Source of the DNA: Cryptomeria japonica
Lineage: Eukaryota > Streptophyta > Pinopsida > Cupressales > Cupressaceae
DNA length: 64,000 bases
Assembly (NCBI RefSeq): GCF_030272615.1
Contig: NC_081414.1
Coordinates: 914,137,648 to 914,201,647 of the forward strand
Reading direction: 5' to 3'
Part shown: positions 49,965 to 60,396 of the stretch, in pieces
Layout: every line of letters begins with the position of its first letter
How positions within the stretch are numbered: position 1 is the first letter of the stretch
Translations under genes and position numbers: made by a program
The notes under the pieces: model-generated
Databases searched by the model: none
What the model saw: only the letters and a program-made list of their open reading frames with translations
What the model was told of the DNA's origin: nothing

Positions 49965-50526
49965 CACCCCCTTAAGTGCAACTTAGGGGAATGCACTAAA
50001 GTCTACAATGCAACTAAGCAATGCAAGATGGGTCCCGGCTACGAGGCCATGTTAGGTACCCATGTACAAATGCAAATGCATGAAAACCAATGCAATGAAA
50101 TCTCTCACAAAGCGGGGAAAGAGAGAAAAACCCAATGGGAAAAAACCCTCCCCCAAAAGAGAGATGAAATCTATACAAGAGAACTCTCATAGAAGAATGT
50201 GAGGAACAAAACCCCATGTGAGGAAAAAGTCCCCCCCATATCAGAGAAGAAGAAGAAGAGAGACTAGGAAGCCCCCCCTCAATGTGGAATCTGCACCAAT
50301 GATAGAAGCTCGATGTATGAAGAAACTGCTCCACAACCGTCGAACAACATTCCTCCGTTTAGGAAGAAAAAAAACAAAAGGTGTATCCATGAAGTCTCCC
50401 CAACCATGAAAGGAAGATGGAGAAAAAATACTCATGATGAAAGGAATCTCTAAAAACTGCTCAAGTGTCCCCATGTCGATGCTGAAAGATATCCACTCCA
50501 AAGGTGCCAAAACTGTGCCATACTGC
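49965..50526 (-). other. 3' non-coding part of the gag-protease copia
   Basis: Begins with the polypurine tract (minus strand AGGGGGTG next to the LTR), then sequence rich in CCC/GGG and GAGAGA tracts without a recognisable domain. Here a full copia would have integrase and RT; neither is visible. Confidence 0.6.
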
Positions 50527-51846
50527 TCAAAAAGGCACTCCAAGATCTAGTGGAGATGGATGTAGAACATGTCCCAAAGACTCACATGTCTCCTCAAAAG
50601 ATAAAGAGACCTTCTCCAAGTGTTGTACAAAAGTATCCACAATCATGTCAACCTCTAAAGATTGATCATGTAGAGAATGCACAAAAGGGTCAGAGTGATC
50701 CCTCACAACAATCAAAGAAGGATCATCTTCATCAAAGAGAAGATGAATGTCATCAATGGTATCTCCCAAATCTGTAATGTAGGACTCCACAAACAAACCT
50801 ACAATGTTTGTCAAGTAGGCATCCCAATCAGCTAAAGCTGGAAGACATGAAATATCCTGCTGCACTGAATCATAAGAAGGCAAAATTGTCGCATTAGTTG
50901 CATCATCAGGTGCAATTGGTGGTGTGATATCAAGAGAAGGAGATGAAATGCAAGGCTTGAGAACGGGGTCACATGTGAGAATCCCCAAGTTCAAATGCCC
51001 AAAGTCCTCCTCAAAATCTGAATCATCAACATAGGAAGAATCAACCTCATCAATAGGACCAAAATGTGAAAAAGAGTACAACCGAGATGCATGATCAACC
51101 ACCCCAGTCGTAATGATAGCTCCACTCTCCAAGTCTCTAATGATAACTGAATCAGGTGTGAACTCCACAGTTTTCCTAGTTGCCCCATATGTGATTTGAT
51201 AGATGGAAAGAAGATTATTTGTCAAGTGGAGTACACACAACACATCATTGAAGGAGTTATCTCCAATGGAAATAGATCCTTTCCCAATCACATCCATGTA
51301 TGTATGATTTCCCATCAAAATATGCGGCATGTGGCAAGGCTCAAATGTAGAAAACATAGACTGCGAAGATGCCATATGATGAGAAGCCCCTAAATCTAGA
51401 AACCATATCCCTGAATCATGACTTGTAGTAGCACAAAGAGCTTGTCCCTTTCCTTTATCTGTCCCAAAAGAGTGATCCTTTCCTTTATCCTTGGAAGAAG
51501 AAGTCGATGTAGACATTCTAGAAGGTAGGTTGATTCTATTCTTCTCAAGAAGATTCTTCAACTCATCAATATCCTTCTTATAACAATGATGTTCATCATG
51601 TCCTAATTTCTTGCAATATCCCCAAAAAAGATTGTCCTTATATGATTTCCTATTAGGTGAGAATGGTGAATCACCTTGTTGTGGAGAGGAAGATTGTGCT
51701 CCATCTTGTTGTGGTTTTGACTTAGGTTTCTTTTGATTCTTGCCTTTTCCTTGATTACTTTGATTCCCTTTGTTAGCCACCAAAGCTTGCGAATTTGAAG
51801 ATTTGAGAATCCCCATCATGGTCAACTTAGACTGCTCAAGTATCAA
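50527..51846 (-). pseudogene. Knuckle, protease and acidic tail of the gag-protease copia
   Basis: A 439-codon open frame. Residues 1-85 are basic and Gln/Ser-rich. A knuckle-like WGYCKKLGHDEHHC follows, then the protease block WFLDLGASHHMASSQSMFST and the usual following strands (ILMGNHTYMDVIGKGSISIG; VLCVLHLTNNLLSIYQITYG). From about residue 265 the protein becomes Asp/Glu-rich (VDSSYVDDSDFEEDFG; LFDEDDPSLIVVRDHSD) and matches no integrase. The acidic tail is unusual for a copia protein. Fossil class, largely open. Confidence 0.75.
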
Positions 51847-52454
51847 AATCTCTGTAAATAATCAAATGAGGGAGAAGTGTATGAGGAACCTTGAGCTAAC
51901 CTATGGGTGTGAAAGCTAGATACAAAGGCTCCATAATCTGAAGGAAGCTTGTCCAACAAGTTATAAACCAATTGAGCATCCTTTTTGTCAATTCCACAAT
52001 CCTTTAGCTTTGTTCTTAGCTCAGTTGCTTTTGTGACATAATCTTGGATTGTATCAAAATCCTTGGGATCCAATGTTGTGAGTTCACTATCAAGCTTGTA
52101 GCCTTTAATCTCATCAACTTGACCATACAATTTCTTAAAAATATCCCAAGCCTCTTTAATTGTTGTACACTTATCAATGTGAAAAATGATGTCATCTGAT
52201 ACATACTTTCTAAGAGTTCCAAGTGCCATAGCATTCTTAGTAAGCCATTCAATTTGAGCATTAGGATCAACCTTAGGATCAGGTGGTGCTATAATAGTTT
52301 CATTTACATAATGAATGAGTCCTTTTTCCATTAGTTTATTCCTTACTTTAATCTTCCATGATGCATAATTATGAGGAGTTAAAAGTGGAAATTTAGGAGA
52401 GCCCATAGCACCAAAATGAAAAAACACAAGATAGAGAGAGGCACAATCACACAA
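51843..52454 (-). pseudogene. Gag of the gag-protease copia
   Basis: Copia gag: FPLLTPHNYASWKIKVRNKL near the N-terminus, then TIKEAWDIFKKLYGQVDEIK, DSELTTLDPKDFDTIQDYVT and VYNLLDKLPSDYGAFVSSFH. It overlaps the next frame by a few bases, suggesting one polyprotein. Capsid role. Confidence 0.85.
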
Positions 52455-53226
52455 GACCCCCCCCCAAAATACTTAATCAAGAAATCTCCCCAAAATGGCG
52501 ATTTTGGCACTTTATACTTAGTGCGTATACAATGGGCCACTTGCAAAACAAGGCAAAGTGGACTTCTGATTTCAATTTACAAATTCTCAAAATGAGATCT
52601 AAGAGATTTCAACAAATACTGGTAGTGATCTAAACTGAGATCCAAGCAAAATGTAAGTACCAAATATGCCAAAAATGGTCAAATACTGAAAGTACAATTT
52701 CTACTTAAAATCACTTCAAATAGATGGACGATTATGAAAGTAGATGAAAAAATATGCACTTTCAAAAAAACGGCACCTGAAAAGGAGTCCATATGAACCC
52801 AAACGAAGCCTCCAAAGTTGTAAAAATCAGGATTTTGTGATTTTCGAAAAATCTGTATCCAAAAATCCAAAAAATTCTACACCACTATACAGATCATGAA
52901 ATTATACCCCAAAAAAAAAAAAATTTATCGAAAAAACGAGTCCGAATGAGTGAGATATCGCTATTTGAAAATTGCCTGCAAAATTATAATTTCTGGAAAA
53001 TTTCCGTCGCAACGTCAAACTTCAAATGCCTCTAGATTTGGCCTCTGAAGTCCGATTTGGATGAAACAAAAGGCAAAACTGACTTTCTTGGACCTCCTCA
53101 ATCTAATGGTAACCTCAGATTTGACCCATCAAGCTTCAATAATAACCTGCAATAGAAAACTCCAAAATACACAATCCCAAATAACATCAAATTTCTCTCA
53201 ATTAGCAAACCAATGACACTCTAATG
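52455..53226 (-). other. 5' leader of the gag-protease copia
   Basis: Non-coding stretch between the 5' LTR/primer site and gag, AT-rich, with no structure noted. Confidence 0.6.
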
Positions 53227-53266
53227 GCTCTGATACCATGTGAGACATGGACCAGCTCTAATACCA
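53227..53266 (-). promoter_or_regulatory. Duplicated primer-binding site of the gag-protease copia
   Basis: Two primer sites in tandem on the minus strand: TGGTATTAGAGC (53255-53266) touching the LTR and TGGTATCAGAGC (53227-53238) 28 bp further in. The better match to initiator-Met tRNA is the inner one. Confidence 0.75.
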
Positions 53267-53734
53267 TGTGATATTTTGTCAAGATCAAGAGGTAATGGAA
53301 AGCACAAATAAGAGAGAACAAAATAGATGATAGAAATAAACTGTATTCTATCAAGATGAAAATACTGATTAAGTGGATCATCAATCGTTCAATTACATAC
53401 AATGTAGATGAGCCTGCTTATATAGGCAAGGCTTATGGATATGTGAGAACACAAACATGACATGTGGCTCAATAAGAAACAAGGGTAGGTAGAAAATAGG
53501 TGTGGGTAGGTAGGAGAAATTATATAATAGTCCACATGAGGTGGATCACCCATTGAATGTGGAGTGTAACAACAAGATCAACACCATAAAAGGTGGAAAT
53601 TCTCCTACACACACTATCCCAATGTGGCACAAACACCCAAGTGTCTCATACCCAAACTACTATGAAATGCATGTCCTAAGTAAACTTAAGTAAGGTGTAA
53701 TAATATCCATGATGAATAATTATTTACACCAACA
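53267..53734 (-). repeat. 5' LTR of the gag-protease copia (right copy)
   Basis: On the + strand begins TGTGATATTTTGTCAAGATC and ends TTACACCAACA. Confidence 0.9.
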
Positions 53735-53899
53735 GATTTCATGAACCTTACCAACTGCCATCACCTGAAAATTTCCAATTGCAATCGCAAGATGAAAACC
53801 ATCTTTCTTTTCATTACATCTAATGAATATTCATAATTTGGAGTGTGAATCTTCTTCTTCCTCTTTTTTATTCTTTTCTTTTTGATGAAATTTATAAGA

Positions 53900-54124
53900 G
53901 GTTAAGAATGCTCAAAAAGTGAGCATTTCTAACCTTCTTGACAAAGTGGCACCCGCAAGGTTAAGAAATGAGGTTAGAAATGCTCAAAAAATGAGCATTT
54001 CTAACCTTTTTGTGAGAGGTTAGAAATATGGGTTAGGAATGCTAAAAAACTGAGCATTTCTAACCTTCTTGGCAAAAGGTTAAGAAATGAGGTTAAGAAT
54101 ACTCAAAAAGTGCGCATTTCTAAC
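53900..54124. repeat. Array of four hairpins in the composite element
   Basis: Four inverted repeats of the type GGTTAGAAATGCTC / GAGCATTTCTAACC with A-rich loops: 53900-53934, 53971-54007 (perfect 16-bp stem), 54031-54064 and 54091-54124. They are spaced about 60-70 bp and separated by shorter AGGTTAAGAAATG half-sites. The unit is therefore a roughly 60-bp tandem repeat built around a palindrome. It lies near the 3' end of the element's interior. Confidence 0.85.
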
Positions 54125-54129
54125 CTTGT

Positions 54130-54950
54130 GCTTTAACGAGCTATCCTTTACACCTTGGAAACCATTTTTCATTGAGGATGAATCAAGGAAGAATGCCACT
54201 GATGTCTAAAGATGATTTTCTTATCACAACAGACCAAACATATTGAAATAATTTAAAATATTAAATTATCATTTGAGAAATAATTTAAATATTTTAAATA
54301 TATCATTTTGGCTAGAGAAAAATGGCATAACTTTCAAATGGTGGGGAGTTAGGTCATGAAATTTGAAACACATGTCAATGAAAGGGAAAAAGTCCACACA
54401 ATTATTTACACCTCATGACAAATCCTTAAATGAGATATTTTAATCATTTGGGAGCAACAAACACCAAAAATTAAAAGTTTAAAATATGACAAAGTATGAC
54501 CTGGGTTCAGGTGAAAGTTGGACATGTGATACAAAATGATGTTTAGATCCTGACTGTCAAGTGATTTCCTGCAATTTGTGATAATTTTCAAAATTATTTT
54601 ATTTTTCATATTCTGACTAGTAAGGACCTTGGATTGCGTGGTCACTGTTTAAGCAAAAATAGCTATTGGATCTTTACTCGACACTGAGACCGATTTGAAG
54701 TTAAAATTTTATGTAGGCCAAATATGGGGGCATCAACTAGCTCTGACTAGGGACAAGGACCGTAAAGGACGTAGGATGAAATCAAAATCTCTGGTTCGTA
54801 GGCTAGTGCACTATCCATTGGGCAATAGAGTCAAAAAGGAAACAACACAGGGAATAGCTAGAGAAACCAGACAAAAAAAATGGGTCGAACACAAAAAATT
54901 TCTAACTAAAGTATGTACATGGTAGGCAAAGCCTACCTCAAACTTCTCCA
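54130..54950. other. Composite element interior without recognisable coding
   Basis: AT-rich; a short plus-strand frame (54695-54925) is basic and matches nothing I know. Most likely 3' untranslated part of the element. Confidence 0.4.
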
Positions 54951-54956
54951 AGATTG

Positions 54957-55811
54957 TTATACAAAACCATTCACATGTTGAGAGAAATAGGCACCTTTGC
55001 GGAAAAGTGGCTTACATCCATGTGACACTTGTAAGCTCAGCAGGTTGGCAAGATCAACATGTTTAAGATGATAGATACCTTTGAGCAATGAACCAAACAA
55101 CCATCTCTCATCATAAATCTGCAGGATCTCTTGAAATATTGGGGTACCATTTTGAACATTATTGGGAATTTGTGGAATATTCTCAAGCATACCTATATCC
55201 TCTATCTGAAGATCCCTCTGATAGCCTAGTTTGCAATAAATTAATCGACGAATTGGACAACCTTCATATAATCTGTAATGTGAAGAAACTTGAGTTGACA
55301 CATCCATCAAATCCTGTTCATGACTGTCAGCTTGAAAAACACCTGTAGAAATAAACTCATATGAAAACAAAGGATTGTGGCACACACTTTCACCGTAGGA
55401 GAAGTCATCATTTGAATCCTTCATACCCCAATGTGGAATACAAACATTATGAGAATTAACTTCATTGCTTTCCTTCATTAGATCATTCATTACCTCATTT
55501 ATCTCTGCATTTTTGGTACAGTTCCCAAAACTATCCTCTTTGATAGGGGATTCTTCTTGATTTAAAGATTCAAAAGGAGGATTACTTTGAACTTTGAATA
55601 CTTCATAAGGCAAAGATTGCAATTCCATCGAGATAGGGACATTTGTTGATATTCCTACATGGATTTCATTTTCAACCTGCTCATAGACATCTGTATTAAT
55701 TTTTGTGTTCTCTTGTCCCAATGATTCCTCTTTATTCACACTCTTCATGGAATTTGAAAACTTCATAGTCAGGTGGCATGCATGATAAAGAGTGGATACT
55801 TGATGGTTCAA
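54957..55811 (-). pseudogene. Unrecognised acidic open tract of the composite element
   Basis: A 284-codon open frame starting MNHQVSTLYHACHLTMKFSN. The first half is acidic and low in structure. The second half looks globular (DEQDL-like; SHYRLYEGCPIRRLIYCKLG; ILQIYDERWLFGSLLKGIYH; KHVDLANLLSLQVSHGCKPL). It follows the repeat tract 56150-57063 on the same strand. I do not recognise a domain; it is not a known gag, protease, RT or integrase. Confidence 0.4.
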
Positions 55812-56149
55812 CTTCTTTCACTTGAGGCTGATCTAGAAACTCATTAAAAGTATCCATTTTTGAAGATAAGGAATATGTTTGCAAAATTTTACCTATGGTT
55901 GGTTCTCCATTGGTCATATCAATAGAAGGTTGTCCACTAGGTATCATACCTTTGATTTCCTCTGAAAAGTTTTCATCTTCAACTGTTAGTGATAGATGAA
56001 TGAGAATATCCTCTCCACATAGAAATTCATCATCAGAAGAGTTGAGATACCAAGTTGGAATAAAGACTATAGGGGATTCTTCTTGGGATGCTCTTTCTTC
56101 ATCATCTTCTTCAAGCTTCGACTACATGGAAGTCTTGAAATCATTTATT

Positions 56150-57063
56150 CCTCCTTAAGGATTCTTGTTTTCAGGTTCATTGAAGACTTCTTCCTTACTA
56201 TGGTGATCTTCATAATGCTCATTACATACAGGAACACAATCTTCTTTTTCTTCCTCACACACTTCATCTTGATCTTTCTCTTGACATGTATCCTTATGAG
56301 CTAATACGGCTTCATCTTCCTTAACACATGCATAATGTGATGGATCTTTTTCAAAATTTGGATCACAAGACATATCATCAGGAGTGTGCACATATTCAAG
56401 AAAACAATTTCTTCCCTCTTCTTTTTGTTCAACCTCTTGCAATGTTTGGAGCAGAGAATGATGTACTTTGGCATGATCAAGTTTCCTATTTCCATAGAAG
56501 CTTTTCAAAAAATTGATATGTGAATCAGTGAGAACCTGATTTTATCAAGAAATAGGTGAAGGAGAATGAGCATCATCATTATTATCCATTGTTGATTCAA
56601 GAATATAGTCACGAGCAAAAATTTGGTTCTCTCTTCCATCCTTTTTCTCAATATTTTGTAAGGTCTAGAATATAGAAGGATTAATTTTATGAGGATCAAG
56701 TTTCTTTCCACTATAGAAATTTTTCAAGAAGTTGACTTGTTTAGGATTATTAAGACATTGATTTTGTTGAGCAACTGGCTCAGGAGAAGGACCACTTTTG
56801 TCTTCATCTATATTGATTGTTGTTGATTTAGGTAAATGATCACAAGCAAGAAAACCAATCTCCTTTCCATCCTTTTCTTCAATTCTTTGCAACACTTGAT
56901 GTAAGGTAGGGTGAATTTTATCAGGAGTAAACTACATGCCGCCATAAAAGTTCTTCAAGAATTCAACTTCTATGGGATCATCAGAAACCTGCTTCTTCGA
57001 ATATATATAGTCTTCATCATCACTTTCACTATCACTTTTCAGCTTTCCTTTGTACCAAACCAT
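56150..57063 (-). pseudogene. FLK[NS]FY three-repeat protein tract of the composite element
   Basis: From an ATG at 57063 (MVWYKGKLKSDSESDDEDYI), about 95 bp after the primer site. Three related blocks of 73-77 residues start near 56967, 56736 and 56517. Each opens with [VI][EN]FLK[NS]FY, then a K(L)D..K(I/V) turn, a helix ending LQ.(I/V)E.K.G and an acidic spacer. After the third the tract becomes Glu/Asp/His-rich (56155-56400). The position right after the primer site is where gag would be, but I see no gag signature or zinc knuckle. Function unknown. Fossil, a few breaks. Confidence 0.55.
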
Positions 57064-57159
57064 TGTTGTAGATTTGATCTTTCAGACAGAGTCGCCAACC
57101 TTCATTCTGAAGAAGGTACCTTAAAATATCTGAGGAACAAAGCAAACTAGTATGTCGTT

Positions 57160-57177
57160 TCCCCACCAGAGTCGCCA
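57160..57177 (-). promoter_or_regulatory. Primer-binding site of the composite element
   Basis: TGGCGACTCTGGTGGGGA on the minus strand, six bases from the right arm. It is the clearest Tat-type primer site in the window and sets the element's direction. Confidence 0.8.
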
Positions 57178-57866
57178 AAAATCTGTTGGTAAACAGATTT
57201 GTCACTGCGATCGTTTACCTAGAACTAACTCTGTTTGCCTAATGACCAGTGACAAACGTTCCAACAGTTGGAGAGATCATTCTGTGAAACACGATCTTCA
57301 TCTACGTTTGAGAGGGGCAGCTCCCTCATATGATAAGGGTGTTTAGTATTTTCATGTACTTTTAACCTAAAAGTACATAAAAGAGAAAACATAGAACTAC
57401 AAAGAAATAAGAATAGAAACCCCAACAATAGACACACGACCATCAACTGAGATTTCTCCACATTTGCAACAAATTACAAAGGGGAGAACTTTATAGCGTA
57501 ATATGCTTAGCCATGAGAAGATGATAAAGAAGAATGACAAATCTCAACATACACAGAGATAAGATACTTCAACACATTCAAACTGAGATACCAAAGGTTG
57601 CTTGTGTATCCTCACATCAATTATACAAATCACATATGCATAAAAAGACTACCAATTTGACATACGAGAAATCAGCTATGATAACACATGAATACATCTA
57701 GAACACACGAACTAAGACATATCCTTCATTATCCTTTTGGAAATATACAAGTCCAAAATCCTTTCTATACATAGTGCAGATCAAAATGTCATTACAAGAT
57801 TCTCCTAGAATTCTGACAACGTCTTCCCCTCTGTAAAAAGTCTCCCATACATTACAAATAGCCTTG

Positions 57867-57874
57867 TATTTATA
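57867..57874 (-). promoter_or_regulatory. TATA box of the right arm
   Basis: TATAAATA on the minus strand, about 680 bp before the arm's inner end, so U3 would be about 2.9 kb and hold both host fragments. Confidence 0.6.
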
Positions 57875-58509
57875 GGCTTCACAGAATAACCACCTTATAA
57901 CCAACTTCAATCTTGGGTTAATAACTAACTCTTTTCTGCGTAAATCTCAATGAGTTAGTAACCTACATTTTTATACACAAAATAAGTAAACTTTCTAACC
58001 TTGGGTTACAATAAGCGACATAAGTCACTTTTTACAAAAATAATATCAAACCTATTACATTGAAGAAATAACTCGTTGTCGATTTTGCCGAGGTGACCTC
58101 CATGTCTTCATTTGCGTCTTTATCTTTGTAACTTTTTCATCATCGACTCTCTGCTTAAACTGCGAAATATAGCTGCATACTAAAACATCTATCCATTGTA
58201 GTTTCTAGAGACTTTGAGCTTTTCCTTCTCATTCTTTTCTTGAAAGCGCCATAAACAAGTTGGAATGCTAGTACATTGAAATTTGCATCATGATATGACT
58301 CATCTATAAGGATAATCTTTAACCATCATAAAGGAGTTTTGAACATAACCAAATTTTCTCACACTCACACTCATCAAACTTGCTAAGCTTTCCAGAATAA
58401 ATACAAAGTGATTTTCAATCCAACTAGATGAAGTCAAAGTTTAATTACTCGAAAGATTTGCATGCTTAACCATCTCTTATGCATTCCCACCATCTTGACA
58501 AAGAGATAT

Positions 58510-59290
58510 TCATTCACCAATAAATTTTGAGAGTTTCCTTTTGCGCAGGGCGAGAGCATGAAGAAAGGTTGTGAGATTTGGAATTACACCCGTTAATTGC
58601 ATTAGCTTGAAACTTTCTAAAGCTTTTTCATCATACTCATCAAAGGTTACCACAATTGGTATTGACACCAACCATTTGCATTTGACTGAAACCATAGTTC
58701 ATTTAGGCGATATTAAACAATTTCATGGGCTTCATCATATCTGTCAAGCAGTAAAATATCCCATGCGGGTCGATGGATTTCCATGCCCAATTTGAATTCC
58801 ATAGGATGCTACTGACAAAGTTGAGGCAATTTCTTAAGAGTTCCTTAAGATTTTCTGACAAATTCAATTTGTGCATACGTTGCTATCATCGCATCCACAA
58901 GACATCTTTTACGACATTCTGTCAAACAGTTCATATGCCGTATCCAACATTTTGCAAGAATATTTGTTGCTGCGGTTTGATGAATATCCTGATTGGTTTT
59001 GTAACCTTCCACTCGTGGCATTTCACATGGTATTCTCTCGAACAGTTCACTTGCTGGTTTTAACTTTCAACTAATGGCATTTTACGTGGTATTATATCAA
59101 ACACTTGGCATGCATTGTTTATGCATTCAACTCCTTGTACTTTACATGGCGTTAAATAACCCAGCGGTGAGGAGAATGGAGATTGCACACTGTTTACTAG
59201 GCGTTAAACCTTCAATACCTTTATACCATGGCAAGGTGATATTTTGTTGAGGCACTTCGTAGGACAATCCACAAGATGTTTTTGCTTCTC
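58510..59290 (-). pseudogene. PPR gene remnant in the right arm
   Basis: The block ALESFKLMQLTGVIPNLTTF followed by LHALAL (58530-58640) is a good pentatricopeptide repeat. Upstream on the same strand the pieces DTAYELFDRMS and AMIATYAQ (about 58850-58960) belong to the preceding motif but sit in different frames. Further upstream, SILLNAGS and WMHKQF resemble another repeat. PPR proteins bind organellar transcripts. Several frame breaks; it cannot make a working protein. It lies 3' of the EDS1-like piece on the same strand. Confidence 0.65.
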
Positions 59291-59670
59291 ATTCTGCACG
59301 CAAGAATGGGTGCACCTCCAATGGCAAATGAAAAAGCATCCATTGTTTAGATATTTTGAATTATTTGGATGGGAATGAAACTTTTTAAAAATTCCTCCAA
59401 TGGCGCTGCCATCAGCCGTTCCAGCGACGCCATTTATATGATGGATGTCATGGTGATTTGCATGTTAGATGTCTTAGCGTATTTTTGTATAGAGGATAGT
59501 TACAGCCCATTTCAGTAACTTGTATGCAGCTCGCCCACAAAAAAAGACTTCAACAATCAAGTGGAAATACAAGTTAACTTTCTCAAGATTAAAATAAGAA
59601 AAGGATCTTTCATCTAAACTTGCAAATTCCAACCCTCATTTTCCATGAATTCGAACAAATAATGCTTTGA

Positions 59671-60396
59671 TTAAAATTGAAGATGTGTGTATTGTTGCCT
59701 CCATTTCATTAAGCTACTCCCCTCCAAGAAAACCTCTACAAAGATGCCGCGATCTTTGATCATCTTCCATACATAATCTTCAAACTTTTCAAGGCTTTCT
59801 TTCAGTTGGGTGTTCATGGCTTGCCGTTTGTCTTGCTCCTGTTGGAGAACTTTTAACACTTTACAAGCCTCTTCTATATGAGCCCAAAAACAGGAGTCCT
59901 CAGTTAATGATGCAAATTTTATGCGAGCATTTCTAACTTTTGTAACTCCATTAATGCAAGTTTGATCTTTTACATTAAGCCATTTTTCCAGAACTTTGTG
60001 ACGGTTTGGTCTGGTTACGTTTGACAGATAGCTTCCATGATCTTTGTGGAGGCGATAGTAGTCTGCAATGTCCAATGGCTCTACAAGTCTTTTGTATGCA
60101 GTGCCAACATTGATCCATTTATTTTGAAATTGAAATCCACTAGCTAAAACATGATTCTTCACCTTCTCAATAATGTCATCCCAGTACATTTCCAGAGTTA
60201 TTCTAATCATATTTGCAGGAAAATCTTTCTTGTCACGCTCACCTGGAGATTTTACAACATCATAGTAACCAGAGCCATCGGCCTTACACGTCACTTTGTA
60301 CCATTCCAGCACAACCATATAGCTTTGGTTCTTGCTCAACTGGTAATTTAGTTTTTCAATCTTCATAATATGTTCCATGTTCTTCACACGAGTCAT
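59671..60396 (-). CDS. EDS1-like EP-domain open frame in the right arm
   Basis: A 241-codon open frame without introns whose sequence follows the C-terminal EP domain of EDS1-family proteins: YMVVLEWYKVTCKADGSGYY, DFPANMIRITLEMYWDDIIE, KRLVEPLDIADYYRLHKDHG, HKVLEKWLNV, RIKFASLTEDSCFWAHIEEA, and the closing IFVEVFLEGSSLMKW. In plants EDS1 pairs with PAD4 or SAG101 through lipase-like and EP domains to relay signals from immune receptors. Here the N-terminal lipase-like half is missing, and the frame lies in an LTR whose own TATA box is downstream. It is a captured fragment. Of 14 differences from the left copy about nine change residues, so no constraint is evident since duplication. Confidence 0.8.
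   Translation of the reverse strand: MTRVKNMEHIMKIEKLNYQLSKNQSYMVVLEWYKVTCKADGSGYYDVVKSPGERDKKDFPANMIRITLEMYWDDIIEKVKNHVLASGFQFQNKWINVGTAYKRLVEPLDIADYYRLHKDHGSYLSNVTRPNRHKVLEKWLNVKDQTCINGVTKVRNARIKFASLTEDSCFWAHIEEACKVLKVLQQEQDKRQAMNTQLKESLEKFEDYVWKMIKDRGIFVEVFLEGSSLMKWRQQYTHLQF

Larger units (their letters stand above)
49498..53734 (-). mobile_element. Gag-protease-only Ty1/copia element on the minus strand, nested at the left arm
   Basis: LTRs 49498-49964 (3') and 53267-53734 (5'), 467 and 468 bp, TG...CA ends on the minus strand (TGTTGGTGTAAAT start). Possible target duplication GGTTT (49493-49497) / GATTT (53735-53739). A primer site abuts the 5' LTR and a purine run TAAGGGGGTG abuts the 3' LTR. 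It encodes gag and a protease-containing protein but no integrase, RT or RNase H, so it is non-autonomous (like TR-GAG elements). LTRs differ at about 18 of 467 positions (4%). Internal frames are long and only lightly broken. Confidence 0.85.

Noticed and set aside
53900-54124. Hairpins as rho-independent terminators or a CRISPR array
   Set aside because: The window is plant DNA. The spacers are themselves degenerate repeats and the units are palindromic tandem repeats, without unique spacers.
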